This document shows, piece after piece, positions 15,935 to 24,926 of a DNA stretch of 64,000 nt; position 1 is the stretch's first letter, and the number at the start of each line of letters is the position of its first letter. The DNA comes from Nesterenkonia cremea (GTDB lineage: Bacteria; Actinomycetota; Actinomycetes; Actinomycetales; Micrococcaceae). The notes below the pieces were generated by a model. That model saw nothing but the letters and a program-made list of their open reading frames with translations. It ran no database searches and was not told the origin of the DNA. The position numbers and the translations under genes were made by a program. The DNA is taken from NCBI RefSeq assembly GCF_014642675.1, contig NZ_BMIS01000004.1:124001-188000 (forward strand). The letters run 5' to 3'.

Positions 15935-16534
15935 ATGGCGACAGAGACATCCTCCACCGGCAGCTGGTTGGTCATGGGCCTGGGAAACCCGGGCAGCAAG
16001 TACGAAGGCACCCGGCACAACATCGGACATATGGTCCTCGATGAGCTGCTGGGCCGGATGAACGCCAAGTACACCCGCACCAAGATCGGCGCTCAGGCTG
16101 TGGCCGCCCGGTTGGGCCCCGGAGGGCCCAAAGCTGTCTTCGCCGTCTCTGAGGGCTATATGAACGTCTCCGGCAAGCCCACGCGTGGGCTCATGGACTA
16201 TTTCGGCGTCCCCGCGGAGAACCTGATCGTCGTCCACGATGAGCTGGACCTCGACTTCGGCCGCATCAAGATCAAGCGCGGCGGCTCAGAGGGCGGGCAC
16301 AACGGGCTTAAGTCCATCACCCAGCACCTGAAGGGGGATAAGGACTACATCCGGGTCCGCGCGGGCATCTCCCGGCCGGCTGGACGCATGGACACCGCCG
16401 ATTATGTGCTGCAGCGCTTCTCCTCCACGGAGCGCGAGGAGCTGCCCGGCTTCGTCGCTCAGGCCGCCGATGCGGTGGAGCTGACCATCTTCGAAGGGCT
16501 CACCGCGGCGCAGAACACGATCCACGCGGTCTGA
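15935..16534 (+). CDS. pth: Peptidyl-tRNA hydrolase
   Basis: A 199-residue Pth that frees stalled peptidyl-tRNAs for reuse. The signature GLGNPGSKYEGTRHNIG contains the catalytic His28, and the second signature is in GGSEGGHNGLKSI; VHDELDLDFGRIKIK and YMNVSG are also conserved. Length is typical. ATG 15935 was chosen because 19 extra residues from an upstream frame (to 15878) would lie inside the rplY terminator and do not match the family, while TAGGGT is spaced correctly for a leaderless start. It is convergent with the DUF2505 gene. Confidence 0.96.
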   Translation: MATETSSTGSWLVMGLGNPGSKYEGTRHNIGHMVLDELLGRMNAKYTRTKIGAQAVAARLGPGGPKAVFAVSEGYMNVSGKPTRGLMDYFGVPAENLIVVHDELDLDFGRIKIKRGGSEGGHNGLKSITQHLKGDKDYIRVRAGISRPAGRMDTADYVLQRFSSTEREELPGFVAQAADAVELTIFEGLTAAQNTIHAV

Positions 16535-16569
16535 GCCTCCGGGTCGTTCAGGCTCCAGATACACATCAA

Positions 16570-16620
16570 GTGGCACCCCTGAGTGGGGACAGCGCACCGC
16601 TGTCCACCCAGGGATACCAC
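16570..16620. terminator. Bidirectional terminator hairpin between pth and DUF2505 gene
   Basis: A long imperfect inverted repeat between two convergent genes: GTGG at 16570 pairs with CCAC at 16620, CCCTG with CAGGG, and GGACAGC with GCTGTCC around a GCACC loop. No strong T-run on either side. Confidence 0.65.
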
Positions 16621-16651
16621 TCGACGAGTAAGCCGGTGGGGAGGAGTCGGC

Positions 16652-17152
16652 TCAGCCGTTCTTCTCGATCCACTTGGAAACCTCGCGGGCCTGAAGCTCC
16701 ACGAACTTGCGCATATACGGCTCGGCGGCGGACTTCACCTTATTGCCGATCAGCGGGATCTTCACCGTGATGTCGCCGCGGACAGTGGAGAGGGTCTCGC
16801 CGTCGCGGGCATGCAGGTTCTGGGAGGCCTCGGCGGTGATCGGGGCGCCCTGGATCTTCACGGTCATATCCGAGCGGCGGGATCCGCCCTCATCGGCCGG
16901 GGACCACTTCTCGTCCACAGTCACCTGGACCTCGCCCTTGACGACCTTCTTGGCGATCTCCGGCAGCTTGTCCACCGACATGGCCTGCTGGGAGACGACC
17001 TCGCAGCCGCCGTCGGGGGTGCCCTTGACCTCAAAGCTGCGCAGCTCGGATCCCACCTTGGAGGCCAGGTGCTCGTGGAAGGCCTTGGAGGTGTAGGCGG
17101 TGATGATCTCACTGACGTCGTGTGTGATCACGGTCTCTTTCTCAAGCGCCAC
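16652..17152 (-). CDS. DUF2505 family protein
   Basis: A 166-residue actinobacterial protein of the DUF2505 family, a small group with an SRPBCC/Bet v1-like fold that may bind a hydrophobic ligand; no biochemical role is established. Typical features are the alternating strands around AYTSKAFHEHLASKVGSELRSFEV, a central VQVTVDEKWSPAD, and a C-terminal helix VKSAAEPYMRKFVELQAREVSKWI. No signal peptide or membrane segment. The GTG start at 17152 has GGAG 7 nt upstream. It stands alone between convergent pth and a divergently placed antiporter gene. Confidence 0.8.
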   Translation of the reverse strand: MALEKETVITHDVSEIITAYTSKAFHEHLASKVGSELRSFEVKGTPDGGCEVVSQQAMSVDKLPEIAKKVVKGEVQVTVDEKWSPADEGGSRRSDMTVKIQGAPITAEASQNLHARDGETLSTVRGDITVKIPLIGNKVKSAAEPYMRKFVELQAREVSKWIEKNG

Positions 17153-17252
17153 GGGAATTCTCCGATCTGTGGTGGTCAGGCGTTTCCAGCTGCAGAGTAC
17201 GCGATCATCCTACGCCGAGGGTCCAGGTCAGGGCAGAGTCAGATCCGGGCGG

Positions 17253-17258
17253 TAGACT
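17253..17258 (+). promoter_or_regulatory. -10 element of leaderless antiporter promoter
   Basis: TAGACT, 7 nt, then the GTG at 17266. No ribosome-binding site is present. Confidence 0.5.
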
Positions 17259-17265
17259 CGGGCCG

Positions 17266-18426
17266 GTGAGCGTGTTGAGTCTTCTGCTGCTGATCGGTGG
17301 ATTCGTGCTCCTCGTAGGAGGCGGCGAAGCCCTGGTCCGAGGTGCATCCTCCCTGGGCAGGACCGTGGGCCTGTCCTCGCTGATCGTGGGCCTGACCGTG
17401 GTCTCCTTCGCCACCAGCGCACCCGAGCTGGCCGTGAGCACCGGCGCCGCCCTGAGTGGCTCGCCCGGCCTGGCCATGGGCAATGTGGTGGGCAGCAACA
17501 TCGCCAACATCCTCTTCGTGCTGGGCCTGACCGCTGTCTTCGGCGCACTGATGGTCCGCCGGCAGCTGATCCGCGCCGACATCCCGGTCATGATCGGCCT
17601 GTCCATCCTGGCTCTGCTGCTGGCCATCGACGGCCGCATCAGCACTCTGGACGGTGTGGCGCTGCTGGTCCTGCTGCTGCTCTATCTGGTCGCCGTCATC
17701 ACCTATGCCCGCCGCCAGCAGGCCGAAGGCAGGGACCCGGAGATCGTGGTGGAGGGAGTTGATGACGACGACGCCGGCAGCCGCCTCATGCAGACGCTGC
17801 GCGCTACCAAGCGGCGCTCGGTGATCACTGACCTGGTCTTCGTGCTGGTCGGCGTCGGGCTGCTGGTGGGTGGCGCCCAGATGCTGGTGGCCGGCGCCAC
17901 TGACATCGCCACCGCACTGGGCATCAGTGAGCTCATCGTGGGCCTGACCATCGTGGCCATCGGCACCTCCCTGCCGGAGCTGGCCACCAGCGTGATCGCC
18001 GCCCTGCGCGGCGAGCGTGACATGGCCGTGGGCAACCTGGTGGGATCCAACATCTTCAACATCGGTGCCGTGCTGGGTGTGACAGCTGTGGTCTCCCCGG
18101 CGGGGATCGGCGTGGACCGTGCGGCCATCGTCTTCGACATGCCCGTCATGGTGGCCGCGGCACTGGTGCTGCTGCCGCTGGCCTTCACCGGCCAGCTCAT
18201 CGCCCGCTGGGAGGGCTTCCTGCTGGTGGGCCTCTACGTGGCCTATGTGGTCTACCTGGTGCTGGCCGCCTCGGAGCACGGCGCGCTGGATCCGTTCAGC
18301 GCAGCCATGCTGTGGTTCGTCCTGCCGGTGACCGCCGTCTGGGTCTCCGCCACAGTGATCCAGGAGCTGAGACTGCGCCGCGGGCGGCGCAACGGCACCG
18401 AGCCCGAGTATCCTTCTCACAGCTGA
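17266..18426 (+). CDS. Calcium/sodium antiporter (CaCA superfamily, YrbG-like)
   Basis: A 386-residue membrane exchanger with the internal duplication of the Ca2+/cation antiporter superfamily. The first alpha-repeat has VGLTVVSFATSAPELAVS and GNVVGSNIANILFV; the second has VGLTIVAIGTSLPELATS and GNLVGSNIFNIGAV. About ten hydrophobic helices flank a hydrophilic loop (about residues 145-190) rich in Arg and Asp. It probably exchanges Na+ or H+ for Ca2+ at the cell membrane; ion preference is not certain. The GTG at 17266 fits a leaderless start; a second in-frame GTG two codons later is an alternative. Confidence 0.92.
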   Translation: MSVLSLLLLIGGFVLLVGGGEALVRGASSLGRTVGLSSLIVGLTVVSFATSAPELAVSTGAALSGSPGLAMGNVVGSNIANILFVLGLTAVFGALMVRRQLIRADIPVMIGLSILALLLAIDGRISTLDGVALLVLLLLYLVAVITYARRQQAEGRDPEIVVEGVDDDDAGSRLMQTLRATKRRSVITDLVFVLVGVGLLVGGAQMLVAGATDIATALGISELIVGLTIVAIGTSLPELATSVIAALRGERDMAVGNLVGSNIFNIGAVLGVTAVVSPAGIGVDRAAIVFDMPVMVAAALVLLPLAFTGQLIARWEGFLLVGLYVAYVVYLVLAASEHGALDPFSAAMLWFVLPVTAVWVSATVIQELRLRRGRRNGTEPEYPSHS

Positions 18427-18491
18427 CCTGACATCCCTGATCCACTCCTCTGGCGAGGAATCTCTGACGAAGAACGAGGCGTCCTTCACCT

Positions 18492-21400
18492 ATGGCACTC
18501 TCCGGTCTGCGCACCGCACTGGCGGCGAACTCCTCCTGCGCGAGGATCTCCTCGGCGGCCTCACATCCGGCCGCTGAGCGCACTGAGGAGCTGCAGATCG
18601 CGGCCACCACAGGTCTGCGCCCGGCCGTAGTCGCCGAGATCGCTCAGAACATCCGCTCGCACAGCTCCCACGGCGTGGTCCTGGCGGTCACCGCCACCGA
18701 CCGCGAGGCCGATGATCTGGCCACCTCCCTGGAGTGCTACGCGCCAGAGGCCCGCGTGGGGCACTTCCCCTCCTGGGAGACCCTGCCGCATGAGCGGCTC
18801 TCCCCGCGCTCGGACACAGTGGGACGCCGCCTGGGCGTGCTGCGTCAGCTGGCCCACCCGGAGGAGGCCGGAGTCCTCGACGTGGTGGTCGCCCCGGTGC
18901 GCGCCGTGGTCCAGCCCATCGTGGCCGGGTTGGGAGACCTGGCCCCGGTGCGCCTGACCGTGGGGGAGGAACGTGACTTCGACGTGGTGGTCCAGGCCCT
19001 CTCCGATGCCGCCTATTCGCGGGTGGACATGGTCACCCGCCGCGGCGAGTTCGCCGTGCGCGGCGGCATCCTGGACGTCTTCCCGCCCACAGAGCCCCAC
19101 CCGCTGCGCGTGGAGTTCTTCGGCGACGAGGTCGAGCAGATTCGCTGGTTCTCCGTGGCGGACCAGCGCTCCATCGAGGTGGAGGAGGGATCCGAGCATC
19201 CCACAACCCTCGACGCCGCCCCCTGCCGCGAGCTGCTGATCACCGATGCCGTCCAGGCCAAGGCCAAAGAGCTGCTCCCGCAGATGCCCCACGCCCAGGA
19301 CCTGTTGAGCAAGATCGCCGACGGCATCGCCGCCGAGGGGATGGAGTCCCTGGCTCCGGTGCTGGTGGAGAAGATGGTCCCCTTCGTCCAGGAGCTGCCT
19401 GAGGGCTCGCTGACCCTGGTGGTGGAGCCCGAGCGCACCCGCGGCCGCGCCCATGATCTGGAGGTCACCAACGAGGAGTTCCTGGCCGCAGCCTGGTCCG
19501 CAGCCCCCGACGGCGGCGCGGCACCTCTGGACGTCTCCGCCACGGAGAAGGAGGGCATCGCCGCCGGTGCCTTCGCCTCCTTGGCCGAGACCCGTGAGGC
19601 ATCCCTGCAGCACGGTGCGGGCTGGTGGTCCATCACCTCGCTGGGCCTGGATCCTGAGACCGCAGGCGGCGGGCTGGAACAGGACGCCGACATCGTCTCG
19701 GTGGAGTCCCGCGAGCCCATCGGCTACCGCGGCAGTGTGGAACAGGTCATGGAGTTCCTCGAGGGCCGGGCCAAGGACTCCTGGTCCGTGGTGGTCACCA
19801 CCGCCGGGGGCGGCTCCGCCCAGCGCGTCCACGAGCTCCTCCAGGAGCACGGCGTCCCGGACCAGCTGGTGGAGACCCTCGACGCCGCCCCCGCGCCCGG
19901 GAAGATCACCATCACCACCGCGAACCTCTCCCAAGGCTTCGCCGTGGACTCGTTGAAGCTGGCCCTGCTCACCGAATCCGAGATGCTGGGCCGCTCGATC
20001 CGCCAGGACAGCTCCCGGGGCAAGAAGGTGCCGGCTCGGCGTCGTCGCAATGCCGTGGACCCACTGGCGCTGAAGAAGGGCGACTATGTCGTCCACGAGC
20101 AGCACGGCATCGGCCAGTTCATCGAACTGGTCCAGCGCAAGGTGGGCTCGCCCCAGGCGGTGAAGGCAGGCACCGCAGGTGTGCGTGAGTACCTGGTGCT
20201 CGAATACGCGGCCTCCAAGCGCAACGGTCCCAAGGATCGGCTGATGGTGCCCACCGATCAGCTGGACCAGGTCAGCCAGTACGTGGGCGGCGATGCCCCC
20301 AGCCTGTCGAAGATGGGCGGTTCGGACTGGGCTCAGACCAAGAAGAAGGCCAAGAAGGCGGTCAAGGAGATCGCCGGGGAGCTCATCCGGCTCTACGCGG
20401 CGCGCATGGCCTCCCGCGGGCACGCCTACGCGGAGGACACCCCCTGGCAGTCCGAGCTGGAGGACGCCTTCCCCTATGTGGAGACCCCGGACCAGCTGAC
20501 CACCATGGACGAGGTGAAGCAGGATATGCAGCGGGAGATCCCCATGGATCGGCTGGTCTCCGGCGACGTCGGCTTCGGCAAGACCGAGATAGCCATCCGC
20601 GCGGCCTTCAAGGCGGTCCAGGACGGCAAGCAGGTGGCCGTGCTCTGCCCGACCACGCTGCTGGTGTCCCAGCATCTGGAGACCTTCACCGAACGCTACG
20701 CCGGCTTCCCAGTGACTGTGCGGGCGCTCTCACGCTTCCAGACGGCCAAGGAGTCCCGCGAGGTCACCGCCGGTCTGAAGGACGGCAGCATCGACGTGGT
20801 GATCGGCACCCACCGGCTGCTCTCCCAGGAGGTTCAGTTCAAAGACCTGGGCCTGGTGGTCATCGACGAGGAGCAGCGCTTCGGCGTCGAGCATAAGGAG
20901 CAGCTGAAGAAGATGCGCACCAATGTGGATGTGCTGGCCATGTCCGCCACGCCCATCCCGCGCACTCTGGAGATGTCCATGGCGGGTATCCGGGAGACCT
21001 CCACGCTGGCCACCCCGCCGGAGGAGCGGCATCCGGTGCTGACCTATGTGGGTCCCTACACCGATAAACAGGTCTCGGCGGCCATCCGCCGGGAGCTCAT
21101 GCGGGAGGGCCAGGTGTTCGTGGTCCACAACCGGGTCTCCTCCATCGACCGGATGGCCGCCACTATCCGCGAGCTGGTGCCCGAGGCCCGGGTGGAGGTC
21201 GCTCACGGTCAGATGGGTGAGGCTCGGCTGGAGCAGATCGTCCAGGACTTCTGGGAGAAGAAGTTCGACGTGCTGGTCTCCACCACCATCATCGAGACGG
21301 GCCTGGACATCTCCAACGCCAATACGCTGATCGTGGACCGTGCCTCCACCTATGGTCTCTCCCAGCTGCATCAGCTGCGTGGACGTGTGGGGCGCTCGCG

Positions 21401-22130
21401 CGAGCGCGCTTACGCCTATTTCCTCTACCCCTCGGAGAAGCCGCTGGGGGAGGACGCTCTGGAGCGGCTCAAGGCGGTGGCGGCGAACAACGAGCTCGGC
21501 GCCGGCCTGCAGCTGGCTCAGAAGGATCTGGAGATCCGTGGTGCGGGCAACCTGCTCGGCGGCGAGCAGTCCGGGCATATCGCCGGCGTCGGGTTCGATC
21601 TCTACCTGCGGATGGTGGGTGAGGCGGTGGCGGACTACCGCGGCGATGCCGAGGAGACCATCACTGAGATCAAGATTGAGCTGCCGATCAACGCCCACCT
21701 GCCCCACGACTATGTGCCGGGGGAGCGGCTGCGCCTGGAGGGCTACCGCAAGCTGGCCGCCGCCGATGAGGACGCCAAGATCGATGAGGTGCTCGGCGAG
21801 TGGAAGGACCGCTACGGCGAGCCGCCTGAGGCCGCGGAGAACCTGGTGCAGGTGGCGCGCCTGCGCAACCGGGCCCGCGCCGTCGGGATCCATGACATCG
21901 GCACCCAGGGAAAGTTCATCCGTTTCGCCCCGATGGAGGAGCTGCCGGAGTCCCGCGAGATGCGCCTGGACCGGATGTACCCGGGCTCGCAGATCAAGCA
22001 GTCGATGAAGCAGATCCTGATCCCCAAGCCGACCTCGGGTGGGGCCATGGGCACGGACCTCATCGACGCCGACCTGCTCAAGTGGCTGGATCAGGTCATG
22101 ACCGCCATCTTCGAGCCCAAGGCGGACTGA
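18492..22130 (+). CDS. mfd: Transcription-repair coupling factor Mfd
   Basis: A 1212-residue ATP-dependent translocase that removes stalled RNA polymerase and recruits UvrA. Layout: UvrB-like domains (about 20-360), a polymerase-interacting domain with [13 protein letters not shown] (about 525-600), helicase motifs from Walker A GDVGFGKT (691-698) and DEEQ (792-795) through the second RecA lobe with [14 protein letters not shown], and the C-terminal TRCF domain (about 1020-1170). Length is typical. The ATG at 18492 gives the normal family N-terminus though its ribosome site is weak. It is 65 bp after the antiporter gene. Confidence 0.97.
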   Translation: MALSGLRTALAANSSCARISSAASHPAAERTEELQIAATTGLRPAVVAEIAQNIRSHSSHGVVLAVTATDREADDLATSLECYAPEARVGHFPSWETLPHERLSPRSDTVGRRLGVLRQLAHPEEAGVLDVVVAPVRAVVQPIVAGLGDLAPVRLTVGEERDFDVVVQALSDAAYSRVDMVTRRGEFAVRGGILDVFPPTEPHPLRVEFFGDEVEQIRWFSVADQRSIEVEEGSEHPTTLDAAPCRELLITDAVQAKAKELLPQMPHAQDLLSKIADGIAAEGMESLAPVLVEKMVPFVQELPEGSLTLVVEPERTRGRAHDLEVTNEEFLAAAWSAAPDGGAAPLDVSATEKEGIAAGAFASLAETREASLQHGAGWWSITSLGLDPETAGGGLEQDADIVSVESREPIGYRGSVEQVMEFLEGRAKDSWSVVVTTAGGGSAQRVHELLQEHGVPDQLVETLDAAPAPGKITITTANLSQGFAVDSLKLALLTESEMLGRSIRQDSSRGKKVPARRRRNAVDPLALKKGDYVVHEQHGIGQFIELVQRKVGSPQAVKAGTAGVREYLVLEYAASKRNGPKDRLMVPTDQLDQVSQYVGGDAPSLSKMGGSDWAQTKKKAKKAVKEIAGELIRLYAARMASRGHAYAEDTPWQSELEDAFPYVETPDQLTTMDEVKQDMQREIPMDRLVSGDVGFGKTEIAIRAAFKAVQDGKQVAVLCPTTLLVSQHLETFTERYAGFPVTVRALSRFQTAKESREVTAGLKDGSIDVVIGTHRLLSQEVQFKDLGLVVIDEEQRFGVEHKEQLKKMRTNVDVLAMSATPIPRTLEMSMAGIRETSTLATPPEERHPVLTYVGPYTDKQVSAAIRRELMREGQVFVVHNRVSSIDRMAATIRELVPEARVEVAHGQMGEARLEQIVQDFWEKKFDVLVSTTIIETGLDISNANTLIVDRASTYGLSQLHQLRGRVGRSRERAYAYFLYPSEKPLGEDALERLKAVAANNELGAGLQLAQKDLEIRGAGNLLGGEQSGHIAGVGFDLYLRMVGEAVADYRGDAEETITEIKIELPINAHLPHDYVPGERLRLEGYRKLAAADEDAKIDEVLGEWKDRYGEPPEAAENLVQVARLRNRARAVGIHDIGTQGKFIRFAPMEELPESREMRLDRMYPGSQIKQSMKQILIPKPTSGGAMGTDLIDADLLKWLDQVMTAIFEPKAD

Positions 22131-22139
22131 GGGCCCGCG

Positions 22140-22325
22140 ATGACCCCGCAGCTGCCGCCTTCGTCGTCCTCTCCGGACCGCCCCGACCCGGGGCGGGAAC
22201 CTCAGGTGAGGCCCGACGACGACGGCGCCGGCTTCGTCCGCGTCACCGGCAGGTTCTTCCGTGCCGTGGACCCGCAGTATGCGGACAGCGCCCTGGCAGC
22301 CCCGCAGCTGCGATCACCCCGCTGA
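22140..22325 (+). pseudogene. Short open frame, possible remnant of a RES-domain protein
   Basis: A 61-codon frame right after mfd. The first 30 residues are Pro/Asp/Arg-rich and low in complexity. The end, GRFFRAVDPQYADSALAA, resembles the N-terminal edge of RES-domain proteins as I remember them, but the expected GRY/H motif and the rest of the domain are missing. It may be a truncated gene, a small unknown protein, or chance. The rest of the gap to 22388 shows nothing recognisable. Confidence 0.25.
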
Positions 22326-22388
22326 GTTCCCGGAATCTGCCCGAAAAAGGGAAAGGGGCGGGGTGATCTGAGAATGCTGGAACCTGAG

Positions 22389-23111
22389 TCAGGGAACCAA
22401 GGATCGACTGATCAGTCGTGCTGCCTCGTCCCTGCCGTAGGCGGGGTTCCAGGGGAGGCGATGCCACACCAGCAGCAGCAGCTCTGCGGCGGGGGCACGG
22501 ACCAGGAGTGACGGTTCGGCGTCCCCGATGATCACCGGGCCAGCGTCCAGGTCCGTGGCGAGGAGGTTCAGGCTCTTGGGCAGCGGTTCCGTCCGCGCCG
22601 ACCGGAGCATGCGCGGGTACATGACCTCGGCCACCTCCGCCACACCGTCCAGGGCCAGTGCTGGATCGATCTCGGTGTGCTGTCCCAGTGCGTGCTGGGC
22701 GTCCCAGAGGTGGATCATCGTCTCGTGGACCTGTCGGCGCTGCCAGAACAGGGCGGTGCGCTGATCCTTGATCAGGGTCCAACAGGGCATGTCCGGCCCA
22801 GCCTTCGCCAGGGCTCTGTGCAGCCGCTCAGCGGTGCCGATGTACCAGTCGGCCAAGGAAGCATCGCCCGCAGGCTCTTCCTGTGGTCGGTCGCGTGGAT
22901 CGGCGCCGCCGAGGATGCCGGCGGCCCACAGATGAGTCTCTCCCAGATGGCCGGTGAGCTCCTGCAGATCCCAGTCAGGACAGGAAGGTACAGAGGAGGT
23001 GAGGGCGTCGGCGTCCGCAGCCGCTGCGATCACGGTTCTGAAGCGCTCGGCGGTGGCCTCAAACTCATCCAACCATGGCCTGCCGGTGGGGGCGATCATG
23101 GTGGGGAGCAT
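22389..23111 (-). CDS. Maleylpyruvate isomerase family mycothiol-dependent enzyme
   Basis: A 240-residue member of the mycothiol-dependent MDMPI/DinB-like group. The N-terminal four-helix bundle carries the expected metal ligands, with His in ELTGHLGETHLW and Glu/His in RRQVHETMIHLWDAQ; a smaller C-terminal domain ends in ELLLLVWHRLPWNPA. Family members use mycothiol as thiol cofactor in isomerase or S-transfer reactions; the substrate here is unknown. Maleylpyruvate itself is not implied, as no gentisate genes are nearby. The start is uncertain: ATG 23111 or the in-frame ATG at 23099, neither with a good ribosome site. It supports an actinobacterial host. Confidence 0.82.
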   Translation of the reverse strand: MLPTMIAPTGRPWLDEFEATAERFRTVIAAAADADALTSSVPSCPDWDLQELTGHLGETHLWAAGILGGADPRDRPQEEPAGDASLADWYIGTAERLHRALAKAGPDMPCWTLIKDQRTALFWQRRQVHETMIHLWDAQHALGQHTEIDPALALDGVAEVAEVMYPRMLRSARTEPLPKSLNLLATDLDAGPVIIGDAEPSLLVRAPAAELLLLVWHRLPWNPAYGRDEAARLISRSLVP

Positions 23112-23193
23112 AGCCGAACCGGGTGAAGCGGTGGCCTCGGCAGACCGCAGAGGCGATCGTCCCGGCCGAGTGAGATTCTCCCAAGCAATTTGC

Positions 23194-23199
23194 TAGATT
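23194..23199 (+). promoter_or_regulatory. -10 element upstream of OmpA-like lipoprotein gene
   Basis: TAGATT about 78 nt before the ATG at 23278. It predicts a leader of about 70 nt ending in a strong AGGAGGAG ribosome-binding site. Confidence 0.4.
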
Positions 23200-23277
23200 C
23201 GCTTGTGCAAACATGGCGTCCTGGGTAGCTTGGTGATATCAGCCGCGCCACACCAGGCATCCCAGGAGGAGATAATC

Positions 23278-24597
23278 ATGTCATTCGCACCTGCGCATCG
23301 CTGTCACAAAGGTCTCGTGCTCTGTTCGGCCCTCTCGATCGGACTGCTGGCGGCCTGCACCACAGAGGCTGAGCCCGCCGGCGCGGCGTCCGGCGCCTCG
23401 CTGGACAGCCCCGGGGTGGAGCAGACTTCGGACGTCCAGGCAGAGGGCACAGCCGCCGACGCCGAGAGTGCGGCTCCCGAGGAGGCCGGCACCACTGAGC
23501 CTGCCTCGGCCGCCGAGGACGACGTCCTCTATGCCGAGGTCGATGACCCGGTCACCTTCGAAGTCTGCGAGGAGGCCGAGGAGTCAGAGCACGCCGCGGT
23601 CACCTGGCTGGACGATGAGGTGATCGAGGAGCAGGAGATCGAGGCCGTTCCGAGTGACTCGGTGGAGATCGACGGCGAAGAGGTGGAGATCCCCGGCTCT
23701 TCGGCCATCGTCATCCCTGAGCGCGTGGCCCAGGGCGGCTGCACCATCGAGTACACCGCACCCTCGGCATGCCTGCCCGCTGTGGAGATCTCCGGCTCCT
23801 TCGTTCCCGGCTACACCCTCCCCGGGCGGACTCTGCCCGAGGTGGAGCTGCCCGACGGCACCGTCCTGGAGGAGATGGTCCAGGAGGAGATCGAGGTCGC
23901 AGCGGTGGAGCACGACGGCGTCTTCCAGGAGGAGGTCTGCCAGACCAGCGAGGAGGATGCCGAGGATGGCGACTACATCAGCTCGGTCTACCGGTCCTCC
24001 ATCTACCGCTCGTCCATCTATCAGTCCTCGGAATACATCAGCTCCGAATACCGCCGCTCGGTGAACCCCGGCGACGGCGAAAGCGTTCCGGGCACCAGCA
24101 TGGACGGCTACGGCACCGATGGTCAGGGTGTCGACGGAGTGGGCATCGACGGGGAAGGCCTGGAGGGCTACGAGCTCGAGGGTGCCGACCATACCGAGTA
24201 CTACGAGGACGATGACTCGGTCATCTACACCACCGAGGGTGATGTGCTCTTCGATCCCATGGAGTGGGAGCTCCTCTCCGGCGCTGAGAGCGACCTGGAG
24301 GCCATCGTCGCCGAGATCGAGGCTCTGGACGGCGATGTCGAGATCACGGTGGAAGGTCATACCGATGACCAGCCGCACCCGGATGACCTGGACGGCGACG
24401 AGGCTGGGGAGTATAACCAGCAGCTCTCCGAGGATCGGGCCCAGGCCGTGGCCGACTGGATGGGGGGCCACGCCGACGTCGACACCTCCGATCTGACCGT
24501 GGAAGGCTACGGCATGGATCACCCGCGGGCCGACAACAGCACGGAGGAGGGCCGGGCGGAGAACCGCCGCGTGGTCATCACCGCGGAGGAGATCTGA
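23278..24597 (+). CDS. OmpA-like peptidoglycan-associated lipoprotein with SSxYx repeat
   Basis: A 439-residue, very acidic secreted lipoprotein: signal peptide with lipobox LLAAC (Cys27), then a disordered Glu/Ala/Asp-rich region (about 30-85). A middle region with several Cys follows (VTFEVCEEAEE, GGCTIEY, PSACLP, EEVCQTS). Next are five tandem SSxYx pentads (235-259), a Gly-rich DG/EG tract (about 275-305), and a C-terminal OmpA/MotB-type domain (about 320-439) with EGHTDDQ, LSEDRAQAVADWM and the closing NRRVVITAEEI. The OmpA domain normally grips peptidoglycan. ATG 23278 has AGGAGGAG upstream; an earlier TTG frame is ignored. Function unknown; a cell-envelope anchoring role is inferred. 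Confidence 0.82.
   Translation: MSFAPAHRCHKGLVLCSALSIGLLAACTTEAEPAGAASGASLDSPGVEQTSDVQAEGTAADAESAAPEEAGTTEPASAAEDDVLYAEVDDPVTFEVCEEAEESEHAAVTWLDDEVIEEQEIEAVPSDSVEIDGEEVEIPGSSAIVIPERVAQGGCTIEYTAPSACLPAVEISGSFVPGYTLPGRTLPEVELPDGTVLEEMVQEEIEVAAVEHDGVFQEEVCQTSEEDAEDGDYISSVYRSSIYRSSIYQSSEYISSEYRRSVNPGDGESVPGTSMDGYGTDGQGVDGVGIDGEGLEGYELEGADHTEYYEDDDSVIYTTEGDVLFDPMEWELLSGAESDLEAIVAEIEALDGDVEITVEGHTDDQPHPDDLDGDEAGEYNQQLSEDRAQAVADWMGGHADVDTSDLTVEGYGMDHPRADNSTEEGRAENRRVVITAEEI
23980..24054 (+). repeat. Five-fold 15-bp coding repeat (SSxYx)
   Basis: Five successive 15-nt units encode SSVYR, SSIYR, SSIYQ, SSEYI and SSEYR. The units share the TC-rich Ser-Ser codons and the TAC/TAT Tyr codon, and lie just before the Gly-rich linker of the OmpA-like lipoprotein. 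Confidence 0.85.
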
Positions 24598-24598
24598 G

Positions 24599-24886
24599 GG
24601 GAGGGGCTCCGCCGCCTGGTGCGGTGCGGGCGGCTTCAAACCCGCCTACGCCCGGATCCCGGAGGATCCGGAGGTGGCCGGCGTCGTGCGCCCCGCAGAG
24701 TGGCCCATGCCGTCCCATGATGTGCAGGACCCCGCGGCCCACATAGGATTCTGCGTGGTGTACAACATCTCAGGAGAGCCTGCCGCCTGCGTGAACGGGG
24801 GATTCACCGAGCAGGGGAGCCTCGTGGGAGTGCAGATCGCAGCCAGCCCCCACGCCGACCGCGCCCCATCGGCCGGGCTACTGTGA
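24599..24886 (+). pseudogene. Decayed amidase (amidase signature family) remnant
   Basis: A start-less frame reads GRGSAAWCGAGGFKPAYARI, matching the segment after the Ser-cis-Ser-Lys signature of amidases (PAAFCGVFGLKPTYGRIP type). Within about 30 codons it reads FCVVYNISGEPAACVNGG and then FTEQGSLVGVQIA, which matches the amidase C-terminus (N-x-SG-x-PA, G-x-P-VG-x-Q). The roughly 200 residues that normally lie between these segments, and the entire N-terminus with the catalytic triad, are missing. This is therefore a deleted gene, not a small protein. Its stop overlaps the -10 of the next gene. Confidence 0.7.
24879..24884 (+). promoter_or_regulatory. Candidate -10 of the peptide ABC operon
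   Basis: TACTGT about 43 nt upstream of the binding-protein ATG; the leader ends with GAAAGGA. No clear -35. Confidence 0.35.
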
Positions 24887-24926
24887 GAACCTGCATCACT
24901 CGCCCTTCCCGAAAGGACACCCACCC

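Noticed and set aside
18561..20675. 704-codon minus-strand frame inside mfd
   Set aside because: Composition is the typical antisense pattern of GC-rich codons; no motifs, and Mfd is intact on the plus strand.
22383..22393. Palindrome CCTGAGTCAGG at the end of the mycothiol-dependent enzyme gene
   Set aside because: Only 11 bp, overlaps the stop codon, and has no T-run or partner; likely chance.
24601..24886. Small 70-residue protein starting at GTG 24674
   Set aside because: The same frame continues upstream with amidase similarity and no start, so it is better read as part of a decayed amidase.
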